In this document: in pieces, positions 43,889-51,325 of the stretch
Numbering within the stretch: the stretch's first letter is position 1
Layout: the number at the start of each line of letters is the position of its first letter
Assembly: GCA_017481875.1 (NCBI GenBank)
Contig: JAFUOP010000014.1
Location: 1-64,000 of the forward strand
Length of the DNA: 64,000 nucleotides
Source of the DNA: Bacteroidaceae bacterium
GTDB lineage: Bacteria; Bacteroidota; Bacteroidia; Bacteroidales; Bacteroidaceae
Reading direction: 5' to 3'
The notes under the pieces: model-generated
Told to the model about the DNA's origin: nothing
Seen by the model: the letters and a program-made list of their open reading frames with translations, nothing else
Databases searched by the model: none
Program-made: the position numbers and the translations under genes

Positions 43889-44659
43889 CTATTTGTGTTG
43901 GTTTTCAAGTTTTTCAATCATTCTCAGTCTCTCTTTGAAATTGTTCCTTTTCAATTCCTTGTTTGTGAGAGCACTGCCTATGCAGTATTTGCTGAACCCC
44001 GATTTCCTTATCCTCAACTTGCGTATAATCTCCAATGCCGGCGATGGAACGTTGCCGTCGCGCTTGAGCTCTATGATGGCTACGTGCGAAAGGCTGTCGC
44101 GCCCATCGCTCTTCAGGTGGTGGAAACGCAAGTTGAAATCAATGGTCAATCGCTCGGTTTTCCCCATGTTCACCAATGTTATGCGGTTGAACCAGTTTTC
44201 TATAACGGGTGAAATTTCCTCCAATTTGTACCAAGCATATTCTGCAAGGAATGGAACAACCCTTTCGCTTTCGGCCTGCAACGATTCGAGGCTGTTTACA
44301 AGTATGCGCTTTTTCTTTGTGCGCCCGTGGTTGTTTTTGTTCTTTACCTCTAAAAAAGTGTCGTCTGTGTCCAGGTAGGTGCGCACACGTATTTTCTCTC
44401 TCACCTGCTTGCCACAATGGTGCATTCTGTACATCTTGTAGTCGGCAGTGTCTAAATAGGTGGTGTGGTAGCCTGCGAGCCTCTCGTCGTCCTTTACCTG
44501 TATATAGTATTTACCCTGCACGGCAAGCAAAAAATCGTTTAATTGCGCAATTGTAGCAACGAACTTCGTGTCGGTGCGGTTCATTAGTTTTATGCACTTC
44601 ATCTCATCGAGGGTGATGGGGGGCAGTTGCTTGGCTTTTTCTGTAATTGCGCTAATCAT
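43889..44659 (-). CDS. VTC-type polyphosphate polymerase domain protein
   Basis: The 256-aa cytosolic protein matches the VTC domain, a tunnel fold that in yeast Vtc4 polymerises polyphosphate from ATP. Alternating charged strands that would line the tunnel are visible: NRTDTKF (Arg28, Lys32), KIRVRTYLD (Lys89, Arg91, Arg93), FLEVKNK (Glu104, Lys106, Lys108), RLTIDFNLRF (Arg170), IIELKR (Glu197, Lys199) and SGFSKY (Lys224). There is no membrane segment and no SPX domain. It is the first gene of the five-gene operon. It could act on another polyanion; polyphosphate synthesis is inferred from the family only. Confidence 0.9.
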   Translation of the reverse strand: MISAITEKAKQLPPITLDEMKCIKLMNRTDTKFVATIAQLNDFLLAVQGKYYIQVKDDERLAGYHTTYLDTADYKMYRMHHCGKQVREKIRVRTYLDTDDTFLEVKNKNNHGRTKKKRILVNSLESLQAESERVVPFLAEYAWYKLEEISPVIENWFNRITLVNMGKTERLTIDFNLRFHHLKSDGRDSLSHVAIIELKRDGNVPSPALEIIRKLRIRKSGFSKYCIGSALTNKELKRNNFKERLRMIEKLENQHK

Positions 44660-44692
44660 GCTTGTCGGTGCTTTGCGTGCTACATTATTTTG

Positions 44693-44700
44693 CGAATATA
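44693..44700 (-). promoter_or_regulatory. -7 promoter box of the VTC-DUF4956 operon
   Basis: The minus strand reads TAtaTTCG 34 nt upstream of the first gene. No other promoter is evident inside the tightly packed operon. Confidence 0.5.
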
Positions 44701-44784
44701 TCTATTTTTTTTTAATTTCGGTAAATATTTACATAATATTAACAAGCATAGCGTGTTCTGTGCCCGGTTTTTTAGCGTGCGGTA

Positions 44785-44816
44785 GTTGTTTCATTGCATT
44801 CTATTGTATATTTTTG
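44785..44816 (+). promoter_or_regulatory. Promoter of the HD-domain gene
   Basis: GTTG at 44785-44788, 20 nt of spacer, TAttTTTG at 44809-44816. The predicted leader is short (about 17 nt), which supports the ATG at 44840. Confidence 0.65.
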
Positions 44817-44839
44817 CTGTGTTGAGAAATTCCAATGCT

Positions 44840-45379
44840 ATGAATGTTAATGAAATTATAGACAAGTATTATCCAAGCAACGATGAACTTAAACGCATAT
44901 ATCTTGTTCACGCCCGTAAGGTGGCCTCTCTTTCGTTGGAAATGGCTGCACGCCACCCCGAGTTGAAAATGGATAAAAAATTTATAGAAGAGGCTGCAAT
45001 GTTGCACGACATTGGTATATTCCTCACCAATGCACCGGGTATATATTGTATGGGCGACAAACCATATATTTGCCACGGTTATTTGGGAGCCGAGCTTTTG
45101 CGCTCTTTAGGCTATCCCCGCCACGCTGCAGTCTGTGAGCGACATACAGGTACAGGGCTCACAAAAGAACAAATAGAACGCCAAGGGTGGCCTTTACCTT
45201 TGCGCGATTTCCTCCCTGTAACGCTCGAGGAGCAACTTATCTGTTTTGCCGATAAGTTCTATTCCAAAACCAAGCATCTGGAGCAGGCCCGTACCTTTGA
45301 ACAGGTTGTCGAAAGTATGCGTAAAATATCCGATGAATCGGTGAAAAAAGTGAAATGTTGGGCCGAGATGTTTATGTAA
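44840..45379 (+). CDS. HD-domain phosphohydrolase
   Basis: The 179-aa cytosolic protein has an HD domain: His24 in YLVHARKVA, the His56-Asp57 pair in AAMLHDIGIF, a further His in YICHGYLGAELL and another in CERHTGTGL. These are the metal ligands of nucleotide or phosphoester hydrolases. The ATG at 44840 was chosen because the promoter -7 box at 44809-44816 lies downstream of the longer start. It is divergent from the VTC-DUF4956 operon across 180 nt. The substrate is unknown; (p)ppGpp or nucleotides are possibilities, and the pairing with a polyphosphate-type gene may be chance. Confidence 0.85.
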   Translation: MNVNEIIDKYYPSNDELKRIYLVHARKVASLSLEMAARHPELKMDKKFIEEAAMLHDIGIFLTNAPGIYCMGDKPYICHGYLGAELLRSLGYPRHAAVCERHTGTGLTKEQIERQGWPLPLRDFLPVTLEEQLICFADKFYSKTKHLEQARTFEQVVESMRKISDESVKKVKCWAEMFM

Positions 45380-45457
45380 AGAGTTAAAAAATGGTGATAA
45401 TCGTGGTTGTGTAATATATTTTTAATATAAATTTTATATTTACTCCCGTTTATTTTG

Positions 45458-45465
45458 TACCTTTG
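45458..45465 (+). promoter_or_regulatory. -7 promoter box of lptD
   Basis: TAccTTTG, a perfect -7 consensus, about 50 nt before the chosen start. The upstream -33 region is only T-rich. Confidence 0.6.
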
Positions 45466-45515
45466 CACTAAAGTGGTCGAGTTCGGTTCGGCTCATGCAT
45501 TTTGCAGTGATATCG

Positions 45516-48257
45516 ATGAATTTGAAAGAGATTAAAAATACAATATATTTGCTTCTGTTGCTGGCGGTGGCTTTTGTGGCTGTTCCCGTGCAAAGTGGCA
45601 CGTTGCGTGGTTTTGTGCCCTCTTTGCGGTTGTTGCACGATTCTGTGGCAGCTCCTGCTCTCTCTCCCGATACAAATACGGTTGTTGCCGATACACTTCC
45701 CCCTAAAAAGAAAACTGCCGCCGACACTGTTGAAGACCCGGTTTATTACGAATCGTCCGATTCTATGGTGTGGTCTCGCACCGGTAATGCCTATCTCTAC
45801 GGCGATTGTAGTGTGAAATACCAAAAAATAGAACTCGATGCCGCTGTCATTTCAATGAATATGGACAGCAGTGTGGTGCGTGCTCATGGAATAACCGATT
45901 CCACAGGAGTGGCTACAGGAATTCCTGTGTTTAAAGATGGTGATACACCATACGAGTCCGATAAAATAAGCTACAACTTCAAGAGCAAGCGCGGGTATAT
46001 AAATAACGTGTTCACCGCGCAAGGCGATGGCTTTATGATGGGTGAGGCCGCCAAGAAGGATTCTACCGGTGCTTTTTATGCGCATAACGGAAAATACACC
46101 ACTTGTGATGCCGAGAATCCCCATTTCTATTTTGCCCTTACAAGAGCAAAAGTGCGTCCCAAAAAAGATGTGGTTTTTGGTCCGGCATATCTTGTTATAG
46201 AAGATGTGCCACTGCCTTTGGCTTTGCCCTTTGGCTTCTTCCCGTTTACAAGCAGTTATTCTTCCGGTTTCATAATGCCTACCTATGGCGACGATACAGA
46301 GCGAGGTTTCTATTTGAGCAATGGTGGTTACTATTTTGCAATAAGCGACAAAATGGATTTGAAACTCACCGGTGAGATATACACGAAAGGTTCGTGGGGT
46401 CTTGGGGCTGCATCTACCTATGCAAAACGCTATCGTTACTCCGGTAATGTTACATTTAACTACCTTGTTACAAAAGAGGGCGAAAAGGGCCTCCCCGATT
46501 ATGGTGTGGGAAAAAACTTTCGTTTGCAGTGGAACCATCGTCAAGACCCTAAAGCCCACCCCAATACAAACTTCTCTGCAAGCGTGAACTATGCAACCTC
46601 CAATTACGAAAGGTCTAACCTAAGCAGTATATACAACCCTGTTTACAACTCGCAAACGGTGCGCACCTCGAGTGTGAGCTACTCTAAAACATTCCCCGAC
46701 ATAGGTCTTACCATTTCTACAACAATGAATGTGTCGCAAAATGTGCAAGATTCTATAGTGTCGCTTACTCTCCCCAGCCTCAGCATCTCTCTTTCAAAGA
46801 AATATCCTTTTAAAAAGAAAAAGAGGGCAGGGGAAGAAAAGTGGTATGAGAAAATCGCTCTGTCATACTCCGGTCAATTCAGCAATAGCGTTACTTCCAA
46901 AGAAGATGAGCTGTTTGAAAAGAATCTTGCTACCGAGTGGCGCAATGGAATGAAACACAATATTCCAATTACTGCCACATTCCAATTGTTCGACTATATA
47001 AATGTTACACCAAGCATAAACTATACCGAACGTTGGTACTTGAATAAAATCAATCAGTCGTGGAATAGTGCAACAAACAGCGTTGAACGCGACACGGTTT
47101 CGGGTTTCAACCGAGTGTACGACTATAATATGGCTCTTTCAATGAATACCACCTTATATGGTTTTTATCAGCCTGCAGGTTTCCTTAAAAAGAGCCGTGT
47201 TCATATGGTGCGCCACGTCTTCAAGCCTACAGTATCGTTCACTTATGCTCCGGACTTTGGTACCGATCACTATGGGTATTACGATTCCTATACTTACACC
47301 GATAAAAACGGTGAGGTGCAGACGGTAGAGTATTCTCCCTACACGGGAAGCCTTTACGGTGTTCCATCTAAAGGCAGAACGGGTAATGTGTCGTTTAGTG
47401 TAAGTAACAACGTGGAGATGAAATGGCGAACAAAAGAAGATTCTCTTAAAAAGGTGAGTCTTATCGATGAACTTGGTGCCACACTTTCATATAATCTTGC
47501 GGCAAAGACCAAGCCCTGGAGCAATCTTTCTACTCGTTTGCGTTTGAAACTATCAAAGAGCTATACTTTCAGTTTAAATGCTGTGTTTGCTACCTATGCT
47601 TATGAATTCAACGATAAGGGACAGGTAGTGGTTGGCGATAGAACTGAGTGGTCGTATGGCCGTTTTGGCCGTTTCCAGGGTATGAGCCAAAATATATCAT
47701 ATACCTTTAATAACTCTACTTGGTCAAAGATTAAAAAGTTGTTTGGCTACGGTGATGAAGAAGAAACTGATGTTGAAACTACCGATGAAGAATTGGATAC
47801 ACCGGAGGAAAAACCGGCAAAATCGTTGGCGGCGTCTTCAAAAAGCGAGTCGAAGAATGCCGATGTAGATTCAGAAGGCTATATGCCATTTAAAATTCCT
47901 TGGAGTTTCTCTGTGTCATACGGTATTGTGATGGCCGAAGACAGAACGGCAGAGATAAATGTGAAGAATATGCGTTATCCATATAAATATACGCAAAACG
48001 TGAACTTTTCCGGCAATATAAGCTTGTCCGATAATTGGAGAATTAATTTCTCTTCGGGATACAGCTTTGAGGATAAAAAACTCACTACCACGACTATGAA
48101 TCTCTCGCGCGACCTTCACTGTTTTGAGATGTCTTGTGGTATTGTGCTTAGCCCTTATACCTCATTTAACTTCAGCTTCCGCGCCACATCTCAAATGTTG
48201 GCCGATGCTCTTAAGTGGGATAAGAGGGATAATGGCAGTAACATCGACTGGTACTAA
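45516..48257 (+). CDS. lptD: LPS-assembly outer membrane protein LptD
   Basis: The 913-aa protein is the Bacteroidota form of LptD, the barrel that inserts LPS into the outer leaflet. The chosen ATG gives a signal anchor (MNLKEIKNTIYLLLLLAVAFVAV). A periplasmic OstA/LptA-like jellyroll follows (about 75-200; for example YGDCSVKYQKIELDAAVISM and DKISYNFKSKRGYI). The large barrel begins near ALPFGFFPFTSSYSSGFIMP. An acidic linker (EEETDVETTDEELDTPEEK) precedes the last strands. Its final codons form one arm of a 54-bp palindrome shared with ung. An in-frame ATG seven codons upstream is an alternative start. Confidence 0.93.
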   Translation: MNLKEIKNTIYLLLLLAVAFVAVPVQSGTLRGFVPSLRLLHDSVAAPALSPDTNTVVADTLPPKKKTAADTVEDPVYYESSDSMVWSRTGNAYLYGDCSVKYQKIELDAAVISMNMDSSVVRAHGITDSTGVATGIPVFKDGDTPYESDKISYNFKSKRGYINNVFTAQGDGFMMGEAAKKDSTGAFYAHNGKYTTCDAENPHFYFALTRAKVRPKKDVVFGPAYLVIEDVPLPLALPFGFFPFTSSYSSGFIMPTYGDDTERGFYLSNGGYYFAISDKMDLKLTGEIYTKGSWGLGAASTYAKRYRYSGNVTFNYLVTKEGEKGLPDYGVGKNFRLQWNHRQDPKAHPNTNFSASVNYATSNYERSNLSSIYNPVYNSQTVRTSSVSYSKTFPDIGLTISTTMNVSQNVQDSIVSLTLPSLSISLSKKYPFKKKKRAGEEKWYEKIALSYSGQFSNSVTSKEDELFEKNLATEWRNGMKHNIPITATFQLFDYINVTPSINYTERWYLNKINQSWNSATNSVERDTVSGFNRVYDYNMALSMNTTLYGFYQPAGFLKKSRVHMVRHVFKPTVSFTYAPDFGTDHYGYYDSYTYTDKNGEVQTVEYSPYTGSLYGVPSKGRTGNVSFSVSNNVEMKWRTKEDSLKKVSLIDELGATLSYNLAAKTKPWSNLSTRLRLKLSKSYTFSLNAVFATYAYEFNDKGQVVVGDRTEWSYGRFGRFQGMSQNISYTFNNSTWSKIKKLFGYGDEEETDVETTDEELDTPEEKPAKSLAASSKSESKNADVDSEGYMPFKIPWSFSVSYGIVMAEDRTAEINVKNMRYPYKYTQNVNFSGNISLSDNWRINFSSGYSFEDKKLTTTTMNLSRDLHCFEMSCGIVLSPYTSFNFSFRATSQMLADALKWDKRDNGSNIDWY

Positions 48258-48296
48258 AAAAAGCGGCAATTGCCGCTTTTTTTAGTACCAGTCGAT
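48243..48296. terminator. 54-bp loopless palindrome between lptD and ung
   Basis: Positions 48243-48269 are perfectly complementary to 48270-48296 (27 bp each, no spacer). The arms include the last codons and stop of lptD and the final base of the ung stop codon. It can act as a bidirectional terminator through its central AAGCGGCAA/TTGCCGCTT part with flanking A and T runs. Confidence 0.85.
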
Positions 48297-48961
48297 TACC
48301 ATACAATCTTGCTTTTGTCGTGCGCTTCAAGGTATTCGTTTGCACGGGTAAAATGGTGGTTGCCAAAGAAACCTTGGTAGGCCGAAAGAGGTGAGGGGTG
48401 GGGCGATGTAAGCACCAAGTGTCGTGTGCGGTCGATAAATGCCCCTTTTTTTTGCGCATAACTCCCCCATAGAATAAAGACAATGTTATCGCGGCGGGTG
48501 GCAAGTTCTCGTATTGCTGCGTCTGTAAATTCTTCCCACCCTCGTTTTTGGTGCGAGCCGGCTGCTGCTGCACGCACGGTGAGTGTCGCATTCAGTAATA
48601 GCACGCCTTGGTCGCTCCATCTTGTGAGGTCTCCGTCTTGTGGAATGGGTGTCCCGCAGTCGGCTTCAATTTCTTTGAAAATATTTAAAAGCGACGGTGG
48701 AAACGCCACACCTTTGTTTACAGAAAAACAGAGCCCGTTTGCTTGTCCTGCGCCATGGTAAGGGTCTTGTCCAAGTATTACTACTTTTACGTCGTTGAAC
48801 GGGCAGTGCTCGAAGGCGTTGAAAATTAGTTTGGCCGGTGGATATATGGGGGCGGTGCCGCAGTATTCCTCGCGTACAAAAGTTGTGAGTTTTATAAAAT
48901 ATTCTTTTTCAAACTCGGCTTTTAATACCTCCTTCCAGCTGCTCTCTATTTTAACGTCCAT
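48296..48961 (-). CDS. ung: Uracil-DNA glycosylase
   Basis: The 221-aa family 1 enzyme removes uracil from DNA in base excision repair. Motifs are GQDPYHG (64-70, catalytic Asp66), FPPSLLNIFKEI, LLLNATLTVR and HPSPLSAYQGFFG (catalytic His188). Length is normal. It starts 4 nt after the asnA stop, so asnA-ung is probably one transcript. The stop codon touches the palindrome that also covers the end of lptD. Confidence 0.97.
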   Translation of the reverse strand: MDVKIESSWKEVLKAEFEKEYFIKLTTFVREEYCGTAPIYPPAKLIFNAFEHCPFNDVKVVILGQDPYHGAGQANGLCFSVNKGVAFPPSLLNIFKEIEADCGTPIPQDGDLTRWSDQGVLLLNATLTVRAAAAGSHQKRGWEEFTDAAIRELATRRDNIVFILWGSYAQKKGAFIDRTRHLVLTSPHPSPLSAYQGFFGNHHFTRANEYLEAHDKSKIVW

Positions 48962-48965
48962 TATA

Positions 48966-50003
48966 TTATATAATAGGTATGTTCATTGCTGCACATTGTT
49001 CACGCATCTCTTGAGGCCATATACTTGCCTGTATCTCTCCAATATGTGCTTTTTGCAACAGGAGCATACACAGGCGCGATTGCCCTATACCACCTCCAAT
49101 GCTTAGTGGCAGTGTACCTTCGAGCATACGACGGTGAAAATAGAGCTCCTTTCGTTCCTCCTTGCCGGAAATCTTTAGCTGGTGGAGTAGTGCTTTTTCA
49201 TCGACGCGTATTCCCATAGAAGAGAGCTCTACCGATTTATTTAAAATATCAGACCAAATGAGCAGGTCGCCGTTCAAACCGTAGAAACCATCTTCGTTGG
49301 GCGTGCTGTAGTCGTCGTAGTCGGGTGCGCGGTTGTCGTGTGGCTCGCCGTCGCCAAGTTTCCCGCCTATGCCTATAATAAATACTGCACCGTGCAGGCG
49401 TGTAATCTCTTCTTCCCTTTCCTTGGCTGTGAGTGTCGGGTATAGACGGCGCAACTCCTCGGAGTGTATGAAGAAAATGTTTTGTGGCAACGAAGGGGTT
49501 ATTTGTGGGTAATATTCGCAAATGGTGAATTCTGTGTGCAGAATTGCGCTGTAAATGTCCTCGACAATGTGCTTGAGGAATGCAACCGTGCGTTCCTCGG
49601 GGCTTATTACGCGCTCCCAGTCCCATTGATCTACGTAGAGTGAGTGCAGGTTGTCAAGCTCTTCGTGTGCACGAATAGCGTTCATATCGGTGTATATTCC
49701 GTGCCCTTGTGCAATGTTATAATCGGCGAGTGTTACCCTCTTCCATTTTGCTAATGAGTGTACAACTTCGGCAACAGCCCCGTTCATGTCTTGTATGGGG
49801 AAGCTTACAGCGTGCTCATAACCGTTAAGGTCGTCATTGAGACCGGTACCCTGTAATACAAACAAAGGTGCAGTTACACGACGTAGGCGCAGTGCTGCAG
49901 AGAGGTTCATCTGGAATATCTCTTTAATTTGCTTAATAGCAAGTTCTGTTTGTTTGAGTGTAAGCAGTGGCTGATATGCCGATGCTAGTTTGTATAGCTT
50001 CAT
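48966..50003 (-). CDS. asnA: Aspartate--ammonia ligase (asparagine synthetase A)
   Basis: The 345-aa enzyme makes asparagine from aspartate, ammonia and ATP. Its class II aminoacyl-tRNA-synthetase-like fold is marked by LRRVTAPLFV near the N-terminus, GIYTDMNAIR, LHSLYVDQWDWE and the C-terminal IGGGIGQSRLCMLLL. Length matches the family. A -7 box lies about 80 nt upstream. It is followed after 4 nt by ung. Confidence 0.96.
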   Translation of the reverse strand: MKLYKLASAYQPLLTLKQTELAIKQIKEIFQMNLSAALRLRRVTAPLFVLQGTGLNDDLNGYEHAVSFPIQDMNGAVAEVVHSLAKWKRVTLADYNIAQGHGIYTDMNAIRAHEELDNLHSLYVDQWDWERVISPEERTVAFLKHIVEDIYSAILHTEFTICEYYPQITPSLPQNIFFIHSEELRRLYPTLTAKEREEEITRLHGAVFIIGIGGKLGDGEPHDNRAPDYDDYSTPNEDGFYGLNGDLLIWSDILNKSVELSSMGIRVDEKALLHQLKISGKEERKELYFHRRMLEGTLPLSIGGGIGQSRLCMLLLQKAHIGEIQASIWPQEMREQCAAMNIPII

Positions 50004-50084
50004 TGTTCTGACAATTTGTTGTGGTTTTTGTAGTTATGGGTGTTATTTTTTTAGTGATGAGCCTTTTTCTGTTGCTCACTGTTG

Positions 50085-50092
50085 CAAAGATA
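50085..50092 (-). promoter_or_regulatory. -7 promoter box of asnA-ung
   Basis: The minus strand reads TAtcTTTG, about 82 nt upstream of the asnA start. No matching -33 box is seen. Confidence 0.45.
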
Positions 50093-50176
50093 GTAATTAT
50101 ATCTGTAATATAGTAAATAATTTGTGATAATAGTTTAAAAAATGGATAAATATCGGATAATGCTATTTTTTTGTTG

Positions 50177-50184
50177 TATCTTCG
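50177..50184 (+). promoter_or_regulatory. -7 promoter box of tRNA-Arg(CCG)
   Basis: TAtcTTCG followed by C, 14 nt before the tRNA. It is the same box and nearly the same spacing as for the tRNA-Arg(CCT) gene. No -33 TTTG is found here. Confidence 0.55.
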
Positions 50185-50197
50185 CGCTGTAGATGAT

Positions 50198-50271
50198 GGT
50201 CCCGTAGCTTAGCTGAATAGAGCGTCAGATTCCGGTTCTGAAGGTCCTGGGTTTGAATCCCAGCGGGATCA
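50198..50271 (+). tRNA. tRNA-Arg, anticodon CCG
   Basis: A full cloverleaf is visible. The acceptor stem pairs GGTCCCG with CGGGATC. The D arm is GCTT...GAGC, and the anticodon stem TCAGA/TCTGA encloses the loop TTCCGGT. The T stem is CTGGG/CCCAG with the loop TTTGAAT, and the discriminator is A. The anticodon CCG reads the Arg codon CGG. CCA is not encoded. No separate terminator follows, and the LpxL-type gene begins 28 nt downstream, so read-through into it is possible. Confidence 0.95.
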
Positions 50272-50298
50272 CTTTAATAACGCAAAAACACAAAATAA

Positions 50299-51243
50299 AT
50301 GACCGGCATATTTAATAGTATTGCAGTCGCAATGCTCTATTTGCTTAATAAGCTTCCTTTGAAAGTGCTTTATTGCTTTGCGGATATGATATATCCGTTG
50401 TTGTACTATGTTATAGGTTATAGGCGCAAGGTCGTGCGCAAAAATCTTCGCAATTCATTCCCCGAAAAGAGCGAAAAAGAGCTTAAAGCCATTGAAAAAG
50501 AGTTTTATGCCAATATGTGCGACTATTTTGTGGAGACAATAAAATACTATGGAATGAGCCCCGAAGAGGTTAGGAAGCATATTGATTTTAAGGGGCTCGA
50601 TTTGTTGTACCATGCAATAGAGAATGGGCACTCGTGTGTGTGTTATATGCTGCATACCTTTAATTGGGAATTTGTAACCAGTCTCCCGCTGTTCTTGAAA
50701 GGAGAAAATATTGTTGCAGGAGCAGTTTATCACAAGTTGCGCAATGCTCGTTTTGACAAAATATTCAGAGATATGCGTGCGCAGTACGGTGCCGACAATG
50801 TTGATATGAAAGACACTTTGCGTCGTATAATGACAATAGTAAAGGACAAAAAGTATTTTGTTTATGGTTTTATGGCCGACCAGTTGCCAAAGGTGGAGGC
50901 AATGAATCACTGGGTTAATTTTTTAAACCAGGATACAGCCGTCTTTACAGGTGCCGAAAAGATTGCACAGCGTGTACACGCCTCAGTTTTTAATTTAACT
51001 CTTGTAAAGGTGGGGCGTGGAAAGTATGAGGGTATTTTTGAACTTATGTACGAAGATGCGTCAAAGTGCGAAGAGAATGAGATTACAAATGAGTATTTCC
51101 GCATTAGCGAGGAGCTTGTTCGAAAATATCCGGCTACTTGGCTGTGGACACACAATAGGTGGAAAAGGGGTAGGGCTAGTCGCGAGGCTTTTGAGCAGCG
51201 AATAGCAGAGAGGCGAAAGAGAATGACTGCCGGGGAAAAATAG
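50299..51243 (+). CDS. Lysophospholipid/lipid A acyltransferase (LpxL/HtrB family)
   Basis: The 314-aa protein is an inner-membrane acyltransferase of the LpxL/LpxM family, which adds secondary acyl chains to lipid A. The N-terminal hydrophobic region (about 5-40) anchors it. The catalytic motif is HTFNWE (His, four residues, Glu) after CVCYML. Later conserved parts are YGFMADQLPK and the C-terminal WLWTHNRWK, typical of the family. It may be transcribed from the upstream tRNA promoter, since only 28 nt separate them. Lipid A is the expected acceptor; ornithine or other lipids cannot be excluded. Confidence 0.9.
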   Translation: MTGIFNSIAVAMLYLLNKLPLKVLYCFADMIYPLLYYVIGYRRKVVRKNLRNSFPEKSEKELKAIEKEFYANMCDYFVETIKYYGMSPEEVRKHIDFKGLDLLYHAIENGHSCVCYMLHTFNWEFVTSLPLFLKGENIVAGAVYHKLRNARFDKIFRDMRAQYGADNVDMKDTLRRIMTIVKDKKYFVYGFMADQLPKVEAMNHWVNFLNQDTAVFTGAEKIAQRVHASVFNLTLVKVGRGKYEGIFELMYEDASKCEENEITNEYFRISEELVRKYPATWLWTHNRWKRGRASREAFEQRIAERRKRMTAGEK

Positions 51244-51264
51244 ATATTCAATACCCCCCCCTTA

Positions 51265-51301
51265 AAAAACAAGAGCAAGCTCCAAGCTTGCTCTTGTTTT
51301 T
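51265..51301. terminator. Bidirectional terminator between LpxL-type gene and proS
   Basis: Perfect 17-bp stem (51265-51281 with 51285-51301), loop CCA, with A and T runs at the base. A run of eight C residues (51254-51261) lies just before it. Confidence 0.85.
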
Positions 51302-51325
51302 GGGTGTGTATAATTTTTGCAGGAA

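Noticed and set aside
43889-44659. Reading the VTC-domain protein as a CYTH adenylate cyclase or thiamine triphosphatase
   Set aside because: The fold is related, but the N-terminal ExExK motif of CYTH enzymes is missing and the neighbouring DUF4956 gene is typical for VTC-domain proteins.
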